Assembly: GCA_025964695.1 (NCBI GenBank)
Contig: JAOPYK010000219.1
Span: 46,050-110,049, forward strand
Length of the DNA stretch: 64,000 nucleotides
Direction: 5' to 3'
Origin: Streptosporangiaceae bacterium
Lineage (GTDB): Bacteria > Actinomycetota > Actinomycetes > Streptosporangiales > Streptosporangiaceae
This document shows positions 33,619-41,942 of this stretch, piece by piece. The notes beneath the pieces were generated by a model. The model was not told where the DNA came from and made no database searches. It was given only the letters and a program-made list of their open reading frames with translations. Positions within the stretch are counted from its first letter, which is position 1, and each line of letters begins with the position of its first letter. A program made the translations under genes and the position numbers.

Positions 33619-34380
33619 ATGGACAAGGTGGTGACATCGCCCGCCGCCGCCATCGCCGACGTTCCCGATGGGGCGTCACTGGCCGTCGGGGGGTTCGGCC
33701 TGTGCGGCATCCCGATGGAACTGATCGACGCTCTGCGGGAACAGGGCGCCACCGGCCTGCGCGTGATCTCCAACAACTGCGGCGTCGACGACCACGGGCT
33801 GGGCGTGCTGCTGGCCGAGGGCCGCATCGCCCGTATGACCAGCTCCTACGTCGGCGAGAACAAGGAGTTCGCCCGGCAGTACCTCAGTGGCGAGCTGGAG
33901 GTCGAACTGGTGCCCCAGGGCACGCTCGCCGAGCGGCTGCGGGCCGGCGGCTGTGGCATCCCGGCGTTCTACACGCCCGCCGGAGTGGGCACCCAGATCG
34001 CCACCGGGGGGCTGCCCTGGAGGTACGAGGCGGACGGGAGCGTCGCGGTGGCCTCCCCCGCCCGGGAGGTACGGGAGTTCGGGCACCAGGCGTACGTGCT
34101 CGAAGAGGCGATCACCACCGACTTCGCCCTCGTGCACGCGGCCGAGGGCGACAGGCACGGCAACCTGGTCTTCCACTCCTCGGCGCGCAACTTCAACCCG
34201 CTCGCCGCGATGGCCGCCCGGGTGACGATCGCGCAGGTCGAGTCGCTCGCCGAGGACCTCGATCCGGACCGGATCCACCTGCCCGGAATCTTCGTCGACC
34301 GGATCGTCGCGGTGGGCCCGGTCGCCAAGAGGATCGAGAAGAAGACGACCTCGCCCCGTCCCGCCGAGGAGGCCTTCTGA
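33619..34380 (+). CDS. scoA: 3-oxoacid CoA-transferase subunit A
   Basis: Alpha subunit of a family I CoA-transferase that moves CoA from succinyl-CoA to acetoacetate. The 253-residue chain has the CoA-binding [16 protein letters not shown] (consensus G-G-F-x-x-x-G-x-P) plus [54 protein letters not shown] and [12 protein letters not shown]. These also fit 3-oxoadipate CoA-transferase, so assignment to acetoacetate relies on bdhA next door. Start ATG 33619 behind GGAGGTGACAC. The stop overlaps the scoB start (TGATG). Confidence 0.9.
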   Translation: MDKVVTSPAAAIADVPDGASLAVGGFGLCGIPMELIDALREQGATGLRVISNNCGVDDHGLGVLLAEGRIARMTSSYVGENKEFARQYLSGELEVELVPQGTLAERLRAGGCGIPAFYTPAGVGTQIATGGLPWRYEADGSVAVASPAREVREFGHQAYVLEEAITTDFALVHAAEGDRHGNLVFHSSARNFNPLAAMAARVTIAQVESLAEDLDPDRIHLPGIFVDRIVAVGPVAKRIEKKTTSPRPAEEAF

Positions 34381-35105
34381 TGCCGCTCACCCGTACCGAG
34401 ATGGCCGCCCGCGCCGCCCGGGAACTGACCGACGGCTCCTATGTCAACCTCGGCATCGGGCTGCCCACCCTGGTGCCCGGCTTCCTGCCGGCCGGTGTCG
34501 AGGTGACACTGCACAGCGAGAACGGCGTGCTGGGAGTCGGCCCCTATCCGTACGACGGGGACGAGGATCCCGACCTGGTCAACGCGGGCAAGGAGACGGT
34601 GACCACGCTGGGCGGTGCGTCGTTCTTCGATTCGGCACTGTCGTTCGGGCTGATCCGCGGCGGCCGGCTGGACGCGGCGATCCTCGGCGGCATGCAGGTC
34701 TCCGCGGGCGGGGACCTGGCCAACTGGACGATCCCCGGGAAGATGATCAAGGGCATGGGCGGGGCGATGGACCTCGTGCACGGCGCCAAGCGGGTCATCG
34801 TGCTGATGGACCATCTGGCCCGCGACGGCTCGTACAAGATCGTGGAGGAGTGCACGCTGCCGCTGACCGGACGCGGCGTGGTGGACCGGATCATCACCGA
34901 TCTCGCCGTCATCGACCTCACCCCGGACGGCCTGGTGCTCATCGAGGTCGCGCCCGGGCTCACCCCCGGCGAGGTCCGCGACGCAACGGGCGCCCACCTG
35001 CTCTTCCCCGGTGAGACGGGGACATATGGCGGCGGAAGACATGGCGGACGCGGTGAAAGTAGGAGCGGCGGACGTGGCCCGGCTCACCCGGAGTCAGCAC
35101 CATGA
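34380..35105 (+). CDS. scoB: 3-oxoacid CoA-transferase subunit B
   Basis: Beta subunit of the CoA-transferase. The catalytic glutamate lies in [14 protein letters not shown] (E of SENG). [19 protein letters not shown] and [34 protein letters not shown] are family signatures. At 241 residues it is about 20 longer than usual: the last ~28 residues ([10 protein letters not shown]..) are Gly/Arg-rich and not expected to fold. Start ATG 34380 overlaps the scoA stop. The next gene starts within 35 nt, so scoA, scoB and the secreted hydrolase form one operon. Confidence 0.9.
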   Translation: MPLTRTEMAARAARELTDGSYVNLGIGLPTLVPGFLPAGVEVTLHSENGVLGVGPYPYDGDEDPDLVNAGKETVTTLGGASFFDSALSFGLIRGGRLDAAILGGMQVSAGGDLANWTIPGKMIKGMGGAMDLVHGAKRVIVLMDHLARDGSYKIVEECTLPLTGRGVVDRIITDLAVIDLTPDGLVLIEVAPGLTPGEVRDATGAHLLFPGETGTYGGGRHGGRGESRSGGRGPAHPESAP

Positions 35106-35137
35106 CGGCAGTCTCTCCCACCCACCCAGGAGCCCCC

Positions 35138-36508
35138 ATGCCACGTATCCGCCTGCTGCTGGCCGCCGCGGCCTGCGTCGTCACCGGGACGGCGCTGCTA
35201 GGACCGGCCTCCCCCGCCCGCGCCGCGACGTGCGCGGGCATCGATCGGATCACCGTCCCCGGGGCGGAGAAGATGATCTCCGCGTGCCTCGGGGACCTGA
35301 CCACCGCCGGGACGGTCGGTTCCGGGCACTCGATCGCGGCCGAGTGGGCGGGCCTGCAGCCCGCCGGTGCCCGCAACCCGAGCGGGGTGCCGGGCATCCA
35401 GCTCGACGGCTACTTCCCCGACGACTCCACCTTCAACACCGACCACGGCTGGAACCACGACAGCCAGTTCGTGATCCGGCTGCCCGAGCACTGGAACGGC
35501 GGGCTGGTCGTCGCCGGGACCCCCGGGGTCCGCCGGCAGTACGCCAATGACTTCACCATCTCCGACTGGGTCCTCGCCCAGGGCTACGCCTACGCCGCGA
35601 CCGACAAGGGCAACAGCGGCGCCCAGTTCTACCAGGACGGCAAGAAGCCCGGCGACGCCATCGCCGAGTGGAACAGCCGGGTCACCCAGCTCACCCGGGC
35701 GGCGAAGGCCGTGGTGGCCAAGCGGTACGGCCGGCCGGCCGGGCGCACCTACGCCGCCGGGGTCTCCAACGGCGGCTACCTCGTGCGCTGGCAGCTGGAG
35801 AACCGGCCCGAGCTCTACACCGGCGGAGTCGACTGGGAGGGCACCCTGTGGCGTTCGGAGGGGCCGAACCTGCTGACGTTCCTGCCGCCCGTGCTGCGCG
35901 CCTACCCCGCGTACGCCTCGAACGGCGACGCGACGGCGCACGACGCCATCGTGGCGGCGGGCTTCCCGGCTCAGTCCGAGCCACTGTGGGCCTACCACGA
36001 CCAGGTCTACTGGGATCTCACCCAGCGCATCTACCGCGAGGAGCTCGACCCGGCCTACGACGGCGCCACCCAGGCGGGCACCCCGTTCTGCGCATCCGGC
36101 ACCCCGGCGTGCGACGCCGACTACGACTACGCCTCGCGACCCCGCGCCGTACATCGCGCGGTCCAGCGGATCTCCCTCACCGGCCGCATCGGACGGCCGC
36201 TCATCACCCTGCAGGGCACCCTGGACACGCTGCTGCCCATCGGCAAGACCGGCGACGTCTACGCCGGTCTGATCCGTGACCAGGGTCGCGGCCGGCTGCA
36301 CCGCTACTACCGCATCGAGGGCGGCAACCACGTCGACGGCCTGTACGACGCGCACCCCGGCCTGTTGCGCCCGATCCTGCCCTGCTTCCGCAGCGCCTTC
36401 ACCGCTCTCGAGAACTGGACCACCGAGGGGCGGACCCCGCCGCCGGACGCCACCCTGCCCCGGCCCGCCACCGGCGACCTGGCCAACACCTGCTCGCTGA
36501 CCGGCTGA
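35138..36508 (+). CDS. secreted alpha/beta hydrolase, possible 3-hydroxybutyrate-oligomer hydrolase or tannase-like esterase
   Basis: A 456-residue exported enzyme. The signal peptide runs MPRIRLLLAAAACVV to about PARA, with cleavage before ATCAG near residue 29. The nucleophile elbow is AAGVSNGGYLVRW (G-x-S-x-G), and the late ITLQGTLDTLLP and GGNHVDGLY contain the likely acid and histidine. Several cysteines (CAG, SACLG, FCASGTPAC, PCFRS, NTCSL) suggest disulfides. The scaffold recalls the tannase/3HB-oligomer hydrolase group of large lid-bearing hydrolases; I cannot decide substrate by sequence alone. CAGGAG 6 nt before ATG 35138 fixes the start. Downstream of scoAB, hydrolysis of polyhydroxybutyrate oligomers outside the cell is the most coherent role. 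Confidence 0.75.
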   Translation: MPRIRLLLAAAACVVTGTALLGPASPARAATCAGIDRITVPGAEKMISACLGDLTTAGTVGSGHSIAAEWAGLQPAGARNPSGVPGIQLDGYFPDDSTFNTDHGWNHDSQFVIRLPEHWNGGLVVAGTPGVRRQYANDFTISDWVLAQGYAYAATDKGNSGAQFYQDGKKPGDAIAEWNSRVTQLTRAAKAVVAKRYGRPAGRTYAAGVSNGGYLVRWQLENRPELYTGGVDWEGTLWRSEGPNLLTFLPPVLRAYPAYASNGDATAHDAIVAAGFPAQSEPLWAYHDQVYWDLTQRIYREELDPAYDGATQAGTPFCASGTPACDADYDYASRPRAVHRAVQRISLTGRIGRPLITLQGTLDTLLPIGKTGDVYAGLIRDQGRGRLHRYYRIEGGNHVDGLYDAHPGLLRPILPCFRSAFTALENWTTEGRTPPPDATLPRPATGDLANTCSLTG

Positions 36509-36510
36509 CC

Positions 36511-37134
36511 TCAGCCGACGGTGCTGGGGCTGCGGTCTCCCAGGATCGCAGCGGCGACCGCCACCAGCTGCGCCAGCCGTTCCACCTCGGTGGGGTGGAA
36601 CGGCGGCGCGACGGTGCGGGCGGCCACCAGGGTGCGGTTCCCGTCCATGGGCACGGCGGCGAAGCGCGTGCCGTTCTCCAAGGTGAACACCTGCGGGACC
36701 GCGCCCCGCAGCTGCGGCGGCTCGAAATGCGCGGGCACCCGGCGGCTCTCCTGCGCGACCACGCCGGCCTCCAGCAACACCGCCCAGGCCGCGCTGAAGA
36801 TCCCGGGAACCGCCTCGACCAGTGCGGCCAGGGCCGTCACCGGGTCGGTGGCCAGCCGCTCGACCAAGGCCACGTCGTCGAAGTCCCCGGGCGCCTCGTC
36901 GATGTGCCAGACCCCGACGACCTGAGCGCCTTCCAGTCCGGTCAGCTCATCGCACAGCGAGCTGACCGGTGAGCCCGGCGGCCACGCGACGATGAAGTCG
37001 TCGAGCGCCCGTTCGTTAGTGCGTTCCAGCACCACGACCTGCAGGATGTCGGCGCCGGCGAAGCCCATCGCCGCGGCCACGCCGCCGAGCGACCCGGGCC
37101 GATCGGGCAGGCTGACCCGCACCCGCAGAATCAT
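36511..37134 (-). CDS. ACT-domain-containing protein
   Basis: A 207-residue cytoplasmic protein. The N-terminal ACT domain (residues 1-70) reads ILRVRVSLPDRPGSLGGVAAAMGFAGADILQVVVLE, the ligand-binding fold of amino-acid sensors. The C-terminal part (~85-205) resembles a small GAF-like sensor fold (RFAAVPMDGNRTLVAARTVAPPFHPTEVERLAQLVAVAAAIL). No catalytic or DNA-binding domain is seen, so it is likely a regulatory sensor. GGAGGTG before ATG 37134 sets the start. It converges on the secreted hydrolase gene with only 2 bp between stops. Confidence 0.75.
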   Translation of the reverse strand: MILRVRVSLPDRPGSLGGVAAAMGFAGADILQVVVLERTNERALDDFIVAWPPGSPVSSLCDELTGLEGAQVVGVWHIDEAPGDFDDVALVERLATDPVTALAALVEAVPGIFSAAWAVLLEAGVVAQESRRVPAHFEPPQLRGAVPQVFTLENGTRFAAVPMDGNRTLVAARTVAPPFHPTEVERLAQLVAVAAAILGDRSPSTVG

Positions 37135-37264
37135 GGGCACCTCCGGTACTCGCCGGTAACACAGACAGGTTGCCCTGGTTCCGTTTCCGTGCTGTTACCC
37201 AGACGTATCGGCACCGAGACGACTGCGGGTATTTTTCACGGAGGCCGGCCTGCGCTCCGATCGC

Positions 37265-38314
37265 TCAGCGCTTCGCCCGCGCCCAGCCGAGCAGGTCGTC
37301 CGCGGTGCGCGTGTTCACGACCCGTTCCGCCGGCACCCCGCAGCGCGCCGCGCGCTCGCAGCCGTACGGCTGCCAGTCCAGCTGACCCGGTGCGTGCGCG
37401 TCGGAGTCGATGGAGAACAAGCAGCCCGCCTCGACCGCCGGCCGCAGGAGGCGCTTGGGCGGGTCCAGCCGCTCCGGCCGCGAGTTGATCTCCACCGCGA
37501 CGTCGTAGGCCACACAGGCGTCGAAGACCAGTCCGGCGTCGAACTCCGACTCGGGTCGCAGGCCGCCTCTCTTCCCGCCGGCCTTGACGATGCGCCCGGT
37601 GCAGTGGCCCAGCACGTTGACATAGGGGTTGGCGATGGCGGCGACCATGCGCCTGGTCATGTCCACGCGGTCCATGCGCAGCTTCGAATGGACGCTGGCG
37701 ACCACGACGTCCAGCCGTTCCAGCAGTTCGGGCCGCTGGTCGAGCGAACCGTCGTCGAGAATGTCGACCTCTATGCCGGTCAGGATCCGGAACGGCGCCA
37801 GCTCCGCGTTCAGCTCGGCGACCACGTCGAGCTGCCGGGACAGCCGCTCGGCCGACAGCCCGTTGGCGACGGTCAGCCGGGGTGAGTGGTCGGTGAGCGC
37901 GAAGTACTCGTGTCCCAGCGAGCGCGCGGTCTCGGCCATCTCGCGGATCGGCGACCCCCCGTCGGACCAGTCGCTGTGAGTGTGCAGATCACCCTTCAAC
38001 GCCGCGCGGAGCGCGGCGGCGGCGGCGTCGACTGGCTCGCCCTCCACCGCCTCCATCCGGCGCAGGTAGACCGGCACCTCACCGTTCAGCGCCTCCGAGA
38101 TCGCCAGCGCGGTGACCTTCCCAATGCCGGGCAGTGAGGTGAAGGTGCCCTTCCGGTGATGGTCGGCCAACTGCTCAGGCGGCAGCGACGCCACCAGATC
38201 GGCGGCCTTGCGAAAGGCGCGCACCCGGTAGGTGGGCTCGTGCGCGCGCTCCAGCAAGAACGCGATCCGGCGCAGTGCCTCGACGGGATCCACGGTCCGA
38301 CCGTACCCATCCAT
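37265..38314 (-). CDS. PHP-domain phosphoesterase with helix-hairpin-helix (PolX-like, lacking polymerase)
   Basis: A 349-residue protein. N-terminal helices with a helix-hairpin-helix motif FTSLPGIGKVTALAISEAL resemble the DNA-binding part of family X polymerases. The PHP domain has the metal-ligand motifs DLHTHSDWSDG, ALTDHSPRL, a Glu in GIEVDIL, HSKLRM, GHCTGR and DSDAHAPGQL. The polymerase palm is absent. PHP proteins of this group hydrolyse phosphomono- or diesters with three metals. Start ATG 38314 lies just after GGAGG, unusually close; GTG 38293 is an alternative. It is divergent from fasR. Confidence 0.82.
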   Translation of the reverse strand: MDGYGRTVDPVEALRRIAFLLERAHEPTYRVRAFRKAADLVASLPPEQLADHHRKGTFTSLPGIGKVTALAISEALNGEVPVYLRRMEAVEGEPVDAAAAALRAALKGDLHTHSDWSDGGSPIREMAETARSLGHEYFALTDHSPRLTVANGLSAERLSRQLDVVAELNAELAPFRILTGIEVDILDDGSLDQRPELLERLDVVVASVHSKLRMDRVDMTRRMVAAIANPYVNVLGHCTGRIVKAGGKRGGLRPESEFDAGLVFDACVAYDVAVEINSRPERLDPPKRLLRPAVEAGCLFSIDSDAHAPGQLDWQPYGCERAARCGVPAERVVNTRTADDLLGWARAKR

Positions 38315-38381
38315 ACCTCCGCGGACCACCGATCGCCGGCCGCGACGCTGAGCATGCCCTGCGGGATGGCACTCTGTTGTC

Positions 38382-39563
38382 GTGGACACCACCAAGGAAG
38401 CGGCCATCCGGGAGCAGACCACCAAGCGCCTCGAGCAGGCCATGGGCTCGTTCGGGACCACGGTGCTGGCCCAGATGGAAGAGCAGCTGCCGTGGTTCCG
38501 CCGCATGCTGCCCGACCACCGGTCCTGGATCGGGCTGGTCGCCCAGGCCGGCATCGCCGCCTTCGTCGAGTGGTTCAAGAACGCGGAGAACACCCGTCCG
38601 GCGATCGCCGGGGAGGTCTTCGGCACCGCCCCTCGCGACCTCCTGCGGGCCGTCCGCCTGCAGCAGACCATCGACCTGGTGCGGGTCATCATCGACGTGG
38701 TCGAGCTCCGGCTGGACGAACTGGCCGCACCCGGCGGCGAGGCCCAGCTCCGCGAGGCGATCCTCCGCTACACCCGGGAGGTCGCGTTCGGCGCCGCGCA
38801 GGTCTACGCCCGGTTCGCCGAGACCCGGGCGGCCTGGGACGCCCGGCTGGAGGCCCTGGTCGTCAACGCGTTGCTGCGCGGCGAGGTCGACGACGGCATG
38901 CACTCCTGGGCCGCGGCACTCGGCTGGTCGTCGAAGCCGGTCGTGGTCATCGCCGGGTACACCTCGCAGGACGAGGAACCCGAGATCACCATCGACCAGA
39001 TGCAACTGGCCGGCCGCCGGGCCCGGGTCGACGTGCTCGCCGGGGTACAGGGACACCGGGTCATCGTGATCGTCGGTGGCGCGGAGGATCCGCTGCAGGC
39101 GGCCCAGCCGATCGCGGCGAAGTGCGGGCCCGGACCTGTGGTGGTCGGTCCCGCGGTGCCGGATCTGTACGGGGCGACGGCGTCGGCCCAGGCGGCGCTC
39201 GCCGGGCTGAAGGCGGCGTCGGGCTGGCCGGACGCGCCGCGGCCGGTGCTCGCCGAGGATCTGCTGCCCGAGCGCGCTCTGGACGGTGACGACGACGCCC
39301 GCCGCTTCCTGGTGGAGGAGGTGTACGACCCGATGCGATCCGCCGGGGCGCCTCTGCTCGACACCCTCACCACCTATCTGGAGCAGGGCTCGTCGCTGGA
39401 GGCCACGGCCCGGCTGTTGTTCGTCCACCCCAACACGGTCCGGTACCGGCTACGCCGGGTGACCGAGCTGACGGGCCTGTCCCCGACCGACGCCCGCGAC
39501 GCGTTCGGCCTGCGGATCTCGCTGGTCCTGGGCCGCTTCGGCGAAGCCGGCCGTCCGCTCTGA
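38382..39563 (+). CDS. fasR: PucR-type activator of fatty acid synthesis, FasR/MabR-like
   Basis: A 393-residue regulator. The C-terminal PucR helix-turn-helix is LLDTLTTYLEQGSSLEATARLLFVHPNTVRYRLRRVTELTGL. The N-terminal half carries the RsbR/GGDEF-like sensor typical of this group (SFGTTVLAQMEEQLPWFRRMLPDHRSWIGLVAQAGIAAFVEWF). It lies immediately upstream of fabD, exactly as Streptomyces FasR (SCO2386) and M. tuberculosis MabR (Rv2242), which control the FAS-II genes. Start is GTG 38382. It presumably senses acyl-CoA or malonyl-CoA level and acts on the fabD promoter. Confidence 0.9.
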   Translation: MDTTKEAAIREQTTKRLEQAMGSFGTTVLAQMEEQLPWFRRMLPDHRSWIGLVAQAGIAAFVEWFKNAENTRPAIAGEVFGTAPRDLLRAVRLQQTIDLVRVIIDVVELRLDELAAPGGEAQLREAILRYTREVAFGAAQVYARFAETRAAWDARLEALVVNALLRGEVDDGMHSWAAALGWSSKPVVVIAGYTSQDEEPEITIDQMQLAGRRARVDVLAGVQGHRVIVIVGGAEDPLQAAQPIAAKCGPGPVVVGPAVPDLYGATASAQAALAGLKAASGWPDAPRPVLAEDLLPERALDGDDDARRFLVEEVYDPMRSAGAPLLDTLTTYLEQGSSLEATARLLFVHPNTVRYRLRRVTELTGLSPTDARDAFGLRISLVLGRFGEAGRPL

Positions 39564-39607
39564 GATCGGTCATCTGACGGCAAACGTCGTCGACCGCCGT
39601 CACCGCC

Positions 39608-39624
39608 TTGTAGAGGCCTTACAA
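39608..39624. promoter_or_regulatory. candidate FasR operator in the fabD promoter
   Basis: An inverted repeat TTGTA-N7-TACAA whose spacer contains the palindrome AGGCCT lies 70 bp upstream of the fabD start, in the AT-richest part of the fasR-fabD gap. Position and symmetry suggest the regulator site; binding is inferred. Confidence 0.45.
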
Positions 39625-39693
39625 AGCCGGGTGCCGAAACTTCGTCGCCACCGGCATCGAGGTGTAGGTCCTCCACAGGGCAAGGTGAACAGC

Positions 39694-40608
39694 GTGATTC
39701 TCATCGCAGCGCCCGGCCAGGGCGCCCAGACGCCCGGATTCCTCGAGCCGTGGCTCGAGCTGCCCGCCGTCGCCGACCGCCTCACCTGGTGGTCGGCGGT
39801 CACAGGACTGGACCTGGTGCACTATGGCACCACCCCGGACGCCGACGAGATCCGTGACACCGCGGTCGCACAGCCACTCCTGGTAGCCGCCGCGCTGGCC
39901 GCCGCGCAGGCACTGGACACCACCCCCGACGTGGTCGCCGGGCACAGCGTGGGCGAGCTGGCCGCCGCCGCCATCGCCGGGGTGATGTCCCCGGAAGCCG
40001 CCATGGTGCTGGTGCGCGAGCGCGGGCGCGCCATGGCTGGGGCCGCCGCCATCACCCAGACCGGGATGACCGCGGTGCTGGGCGGTGACACCGACGAGGT
40101 ACTCGCCGCCATCGACAAGCACGGGCTCACCCCCGCCAACATCAACGGCGCCGGGCAGATCGTGGCCGCCGGCACCCTGGAGCAGCTCGCCGCGTTCGCC
40201 GAGGAACCGCCCGCGAAGGCGCGGCTGCGCCCGCTCTCGGTGGCCGGGGCCTTCCACACCGAGCACATGGCGCCCGCGGTCGAGGCATTGGGCCTGCTGG
40301 CGCCGGGCCTGCCCGTCACCGACCCGAGCCTCACCCTGCTGTCCAACCGGGACGGCAGCGTGGTCACCGACGGCCGGGAGTACATCGCCCGCCTGGTCGG
40401 CCAGGTCAGCTCACCGGTCCGCTGGGACTCCTGCATGGAGACCATGAAGGAGCTCGGCGTCACCGCGATCATCGAACTACCCCCGGCCGGGACCCTGGTC
40501 GGGCTGGCACGACGCGACCTCAAGGGTGTGGAGACACTGGCTCTCAAGACCCCCGACGACCTGGACAAGGCCCGCGAGCTGATCGCGAACCATGGAGGTT
40601 CGCAGTGA
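39694..40608 (+). CDS. fabD: malonyl-CoA:ACP transacylase FabD
   Basis: Transfers malonate from CoA to ACP for chain extension. The 304-residue protein opens ILIAAPGQGAQTPGFLEPWL, has the nucleophile S85 in AGHSVGELAAA, the catalytic His in VAGAFHTEHM and the conserved SSPVRWDSCMETMKELGVTAIIELPPAGTLVGL. I chose GTG 39694, with AAGGTGA upstream, because the protein aligns from this point. The stop overlaps the fabH GTG start. First enzyme gene of the FAS-II operon. Confidence 0.96.
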   Translation: MILIAAPGQGAQTPGFLEPWLELPAVADRLTWWSAVTGLDLVHYGTTPDADEIRDTAVAQPLLVAAALAAAQALDTTPDVVAGHSVGELAAAAIAGVMSPEAAMVLVRERGRAMAGAAAITQTGMTAVLGGDTDEVLAAIDKHGLTPANINGAGQIVAAGTLEQLAAFAEEPPAKARLRPLSVAGAFHTEHMAPAVEALGLLAPGLPVTDPSLTLLSNRDGSVVTDGREYIARLVGQVSSPVRWDSCMETMKELGVTAIIELPPAGTLVGLARRDLKGVETLALKTPDDLDKARELIANHGGSQ

Positions 40609-41567
40609 TCCTTCGCATCGCGGACGGCCGGGCCGGGGCCAAGATCCTTTCCTTCGGCGACTACCAGCCCGCCCGGGTCGTGACCAACGAAGAGCTGGCC
40701 CGGACCATCAACACCAATGACGAGTGGATCCGCAGCCGGGTCGGCATCGCCGAGCGGCGCATCGCCGGGCCGGACGAAGGCGTGGTCGAGATGGCCGTGG
40801 CGGCGGGCGGCAAGGCCCTGGCGGGCAGCGGGCTGTCCGCCGACGACATCGACCTGGTCATCGTGGCGACCTGCTCGGCGGAGACGCTCGTTCCCAATGT
40901 GTCCGCGACGGTCGCCCACCGGCTGACCATCCAGGCTCCGGGCGCGTACGACGTGAACGCGGCCTGTGCGGGCTTCTGCTACGCCCTGTCCAACGCCAGC
41001 GACGCCGTCCGCTCCGGTTCGGCCCGCAACGTGCTGGTGATCGGATCCGAGAAGATGTCCCAGTGGGTCGACCAGACCGACCGGGCCAACTGCATCATCT
41101 TCGCCGACGGGGCCGGCGCCGCGGTCGTGACCGGCTCCGACTCCTCGTCCATCGGGCCGGTGGTCTGGGGCAGCTCGGGTGCCGACGCGGACAAGATCGC
41201 GGTCAAGGACCGCAACTCGTTCCTCCAGCAGGACGGCCAGGGGGTCTTCCGCTGGGCCACCACGGAGCTGCACCCGGTGGCGCTGGCGGCCTGCGAGCGG
41301 GCCGGGGTCAAGCCGTCGGAGCTGGCGGCCTTCGTCCCGCACCAGGCCAACCTGCGGATCGTCCAGTCGATCGCCCGCAAGCTGGGCGCGGACAACGCGA
41401 TCGTCGCCGACGACATCGTGAACTCCGGCAACACCTCGGCGGCGTCGATCCCGCTGGCCCTGTCACACATGATCGAGCGTGGCGACGTCCCGTCCGGCGA
41501 ACCCGCCCTCATCATCGGGTTCGGCGCGGGTCTGACCTACGCTGCGCAAGTCATCCAGATCCCGTAG
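40605..41567 (+). CDS. fabH: beta-ketoacyl-ACP synthase III FabH
   Basis: Condenses a primer acyl-CoA with malonyl-ACP to start fatty acid synthesis. The 320-residue enzyme has the full triad C121 (VNAACAGFCYAL), H246 (FVPHQANLRIV) and N276 (IVNSGNTSAAS), and the terminal glycine loop IIGFGAGLTYAAQVI. Actinobacterial FabH usually accepts branched primers; that is family knowledge. GTG start 40605 overlaps the fabD stop by GTGA. Confidence 0.96.
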   Translation: MILRIADGRAGAKILSFGDYQPARVVTNEELARTINTNDEWIRSRVGIAERRIAGPDEGVVEMAVAAGGKALAGSGLSADDIDLVIVATCSAETLVPNVSATVAHRLTIQAPGAYDVNAACAGFCYALSNASDAVRSGSARNVLVIGSEKMSQWVDQTDRANCIIFADGAGAAVVTGSDSSSIGPVVWGSSGADADKIAVKDRNSFLQQDGQGVFRWATTELHPVALAACERAGVKPSELAAFVPHQANLRIVQSIARKLGADNAIVADDIVNSGNTSAASIPLALSHMIERGDVPSGEPALIIGFGAGLTYAAQVIQIP

Positions 41568-41616
41568 GCCCTCGTTCATCGGGCCCACGTTTACAACAAA
41601 GAGGAGAAATCACAAC

Positions 41617-41865
41617 ATGGCAGCCACCGAGCAGGAGATCCTGGCCGGCCTCGGCGAGATCGTCGAGGAGATCGTCGGTATCCCCGCGGCCGAGGTGACC
41701 CCTGAGAAGAACTTCATTGACGACCTCGACATCGACTCGCTGTCGATGGTGGAGATCGCGGTAGCGGCTCAGGACAAGTTCGGCGTCGAGATCCCTGACG
41801 ACGAGCTTCGCAACCTCAAGACCGTCAAGGACGTCGTCGGCTTCGTCCAGGGCCTCACCGTCTAA
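41617..41865 (+). CDS. acpP: acyl carrier protein
   Basis: An 82-residue acidic four-helix carrier. The phosphopantetheine attachment serine is S41 in DLDIDSLSMVEI. Start ATG 41617 is preceded by AAAGAGGAG. A terminator-like hairpin follows the gene before fabF, which would give acyl carrier protein mRNA in excess over the downstream enzymes. Confidence 0.96.
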   Translation: MAATEQEILAGLGEIVEEIVGIPAAEVTPEKNFIDDLDIDSLSMVEIAVAAQDKFGVEIPDDELRNLKTVKDVVGFVQGLTV

Positions 41866-41874
41866 GTGCTGTTG

Positions 41875-41907
41875 CGGCGCGCCGACCGCTCCACGGACGG
41901 CGCGCCG
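41875..41907 (+). terminator. attenuator-like hairpin between acpP and fabF
   Basis: CGGCGCGCCG at 41875-41884 pairs with an identical self-complementary copy at 41898-41907, with CCG/CGG inner pairing and a 5-nt loop, followed by TTT. Since fabF continues in the same direction, partial termination is the likely role. Confidence 0.65.
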
Positions 41908-41942
41908 TTTCCGGCTCCCCCAGTACTCAAGGAGCAAGTTTT

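Noticed and set aside
33619..35105. CoA-transferase as 3-oxoadipate CoA-transferase (PcaIJ)
   Set aside because: Sequence alone permits it, but no protocatechuate-pathway gene is near, while 3-hydroxybutyrate dehydrogenase is in the facing operon.
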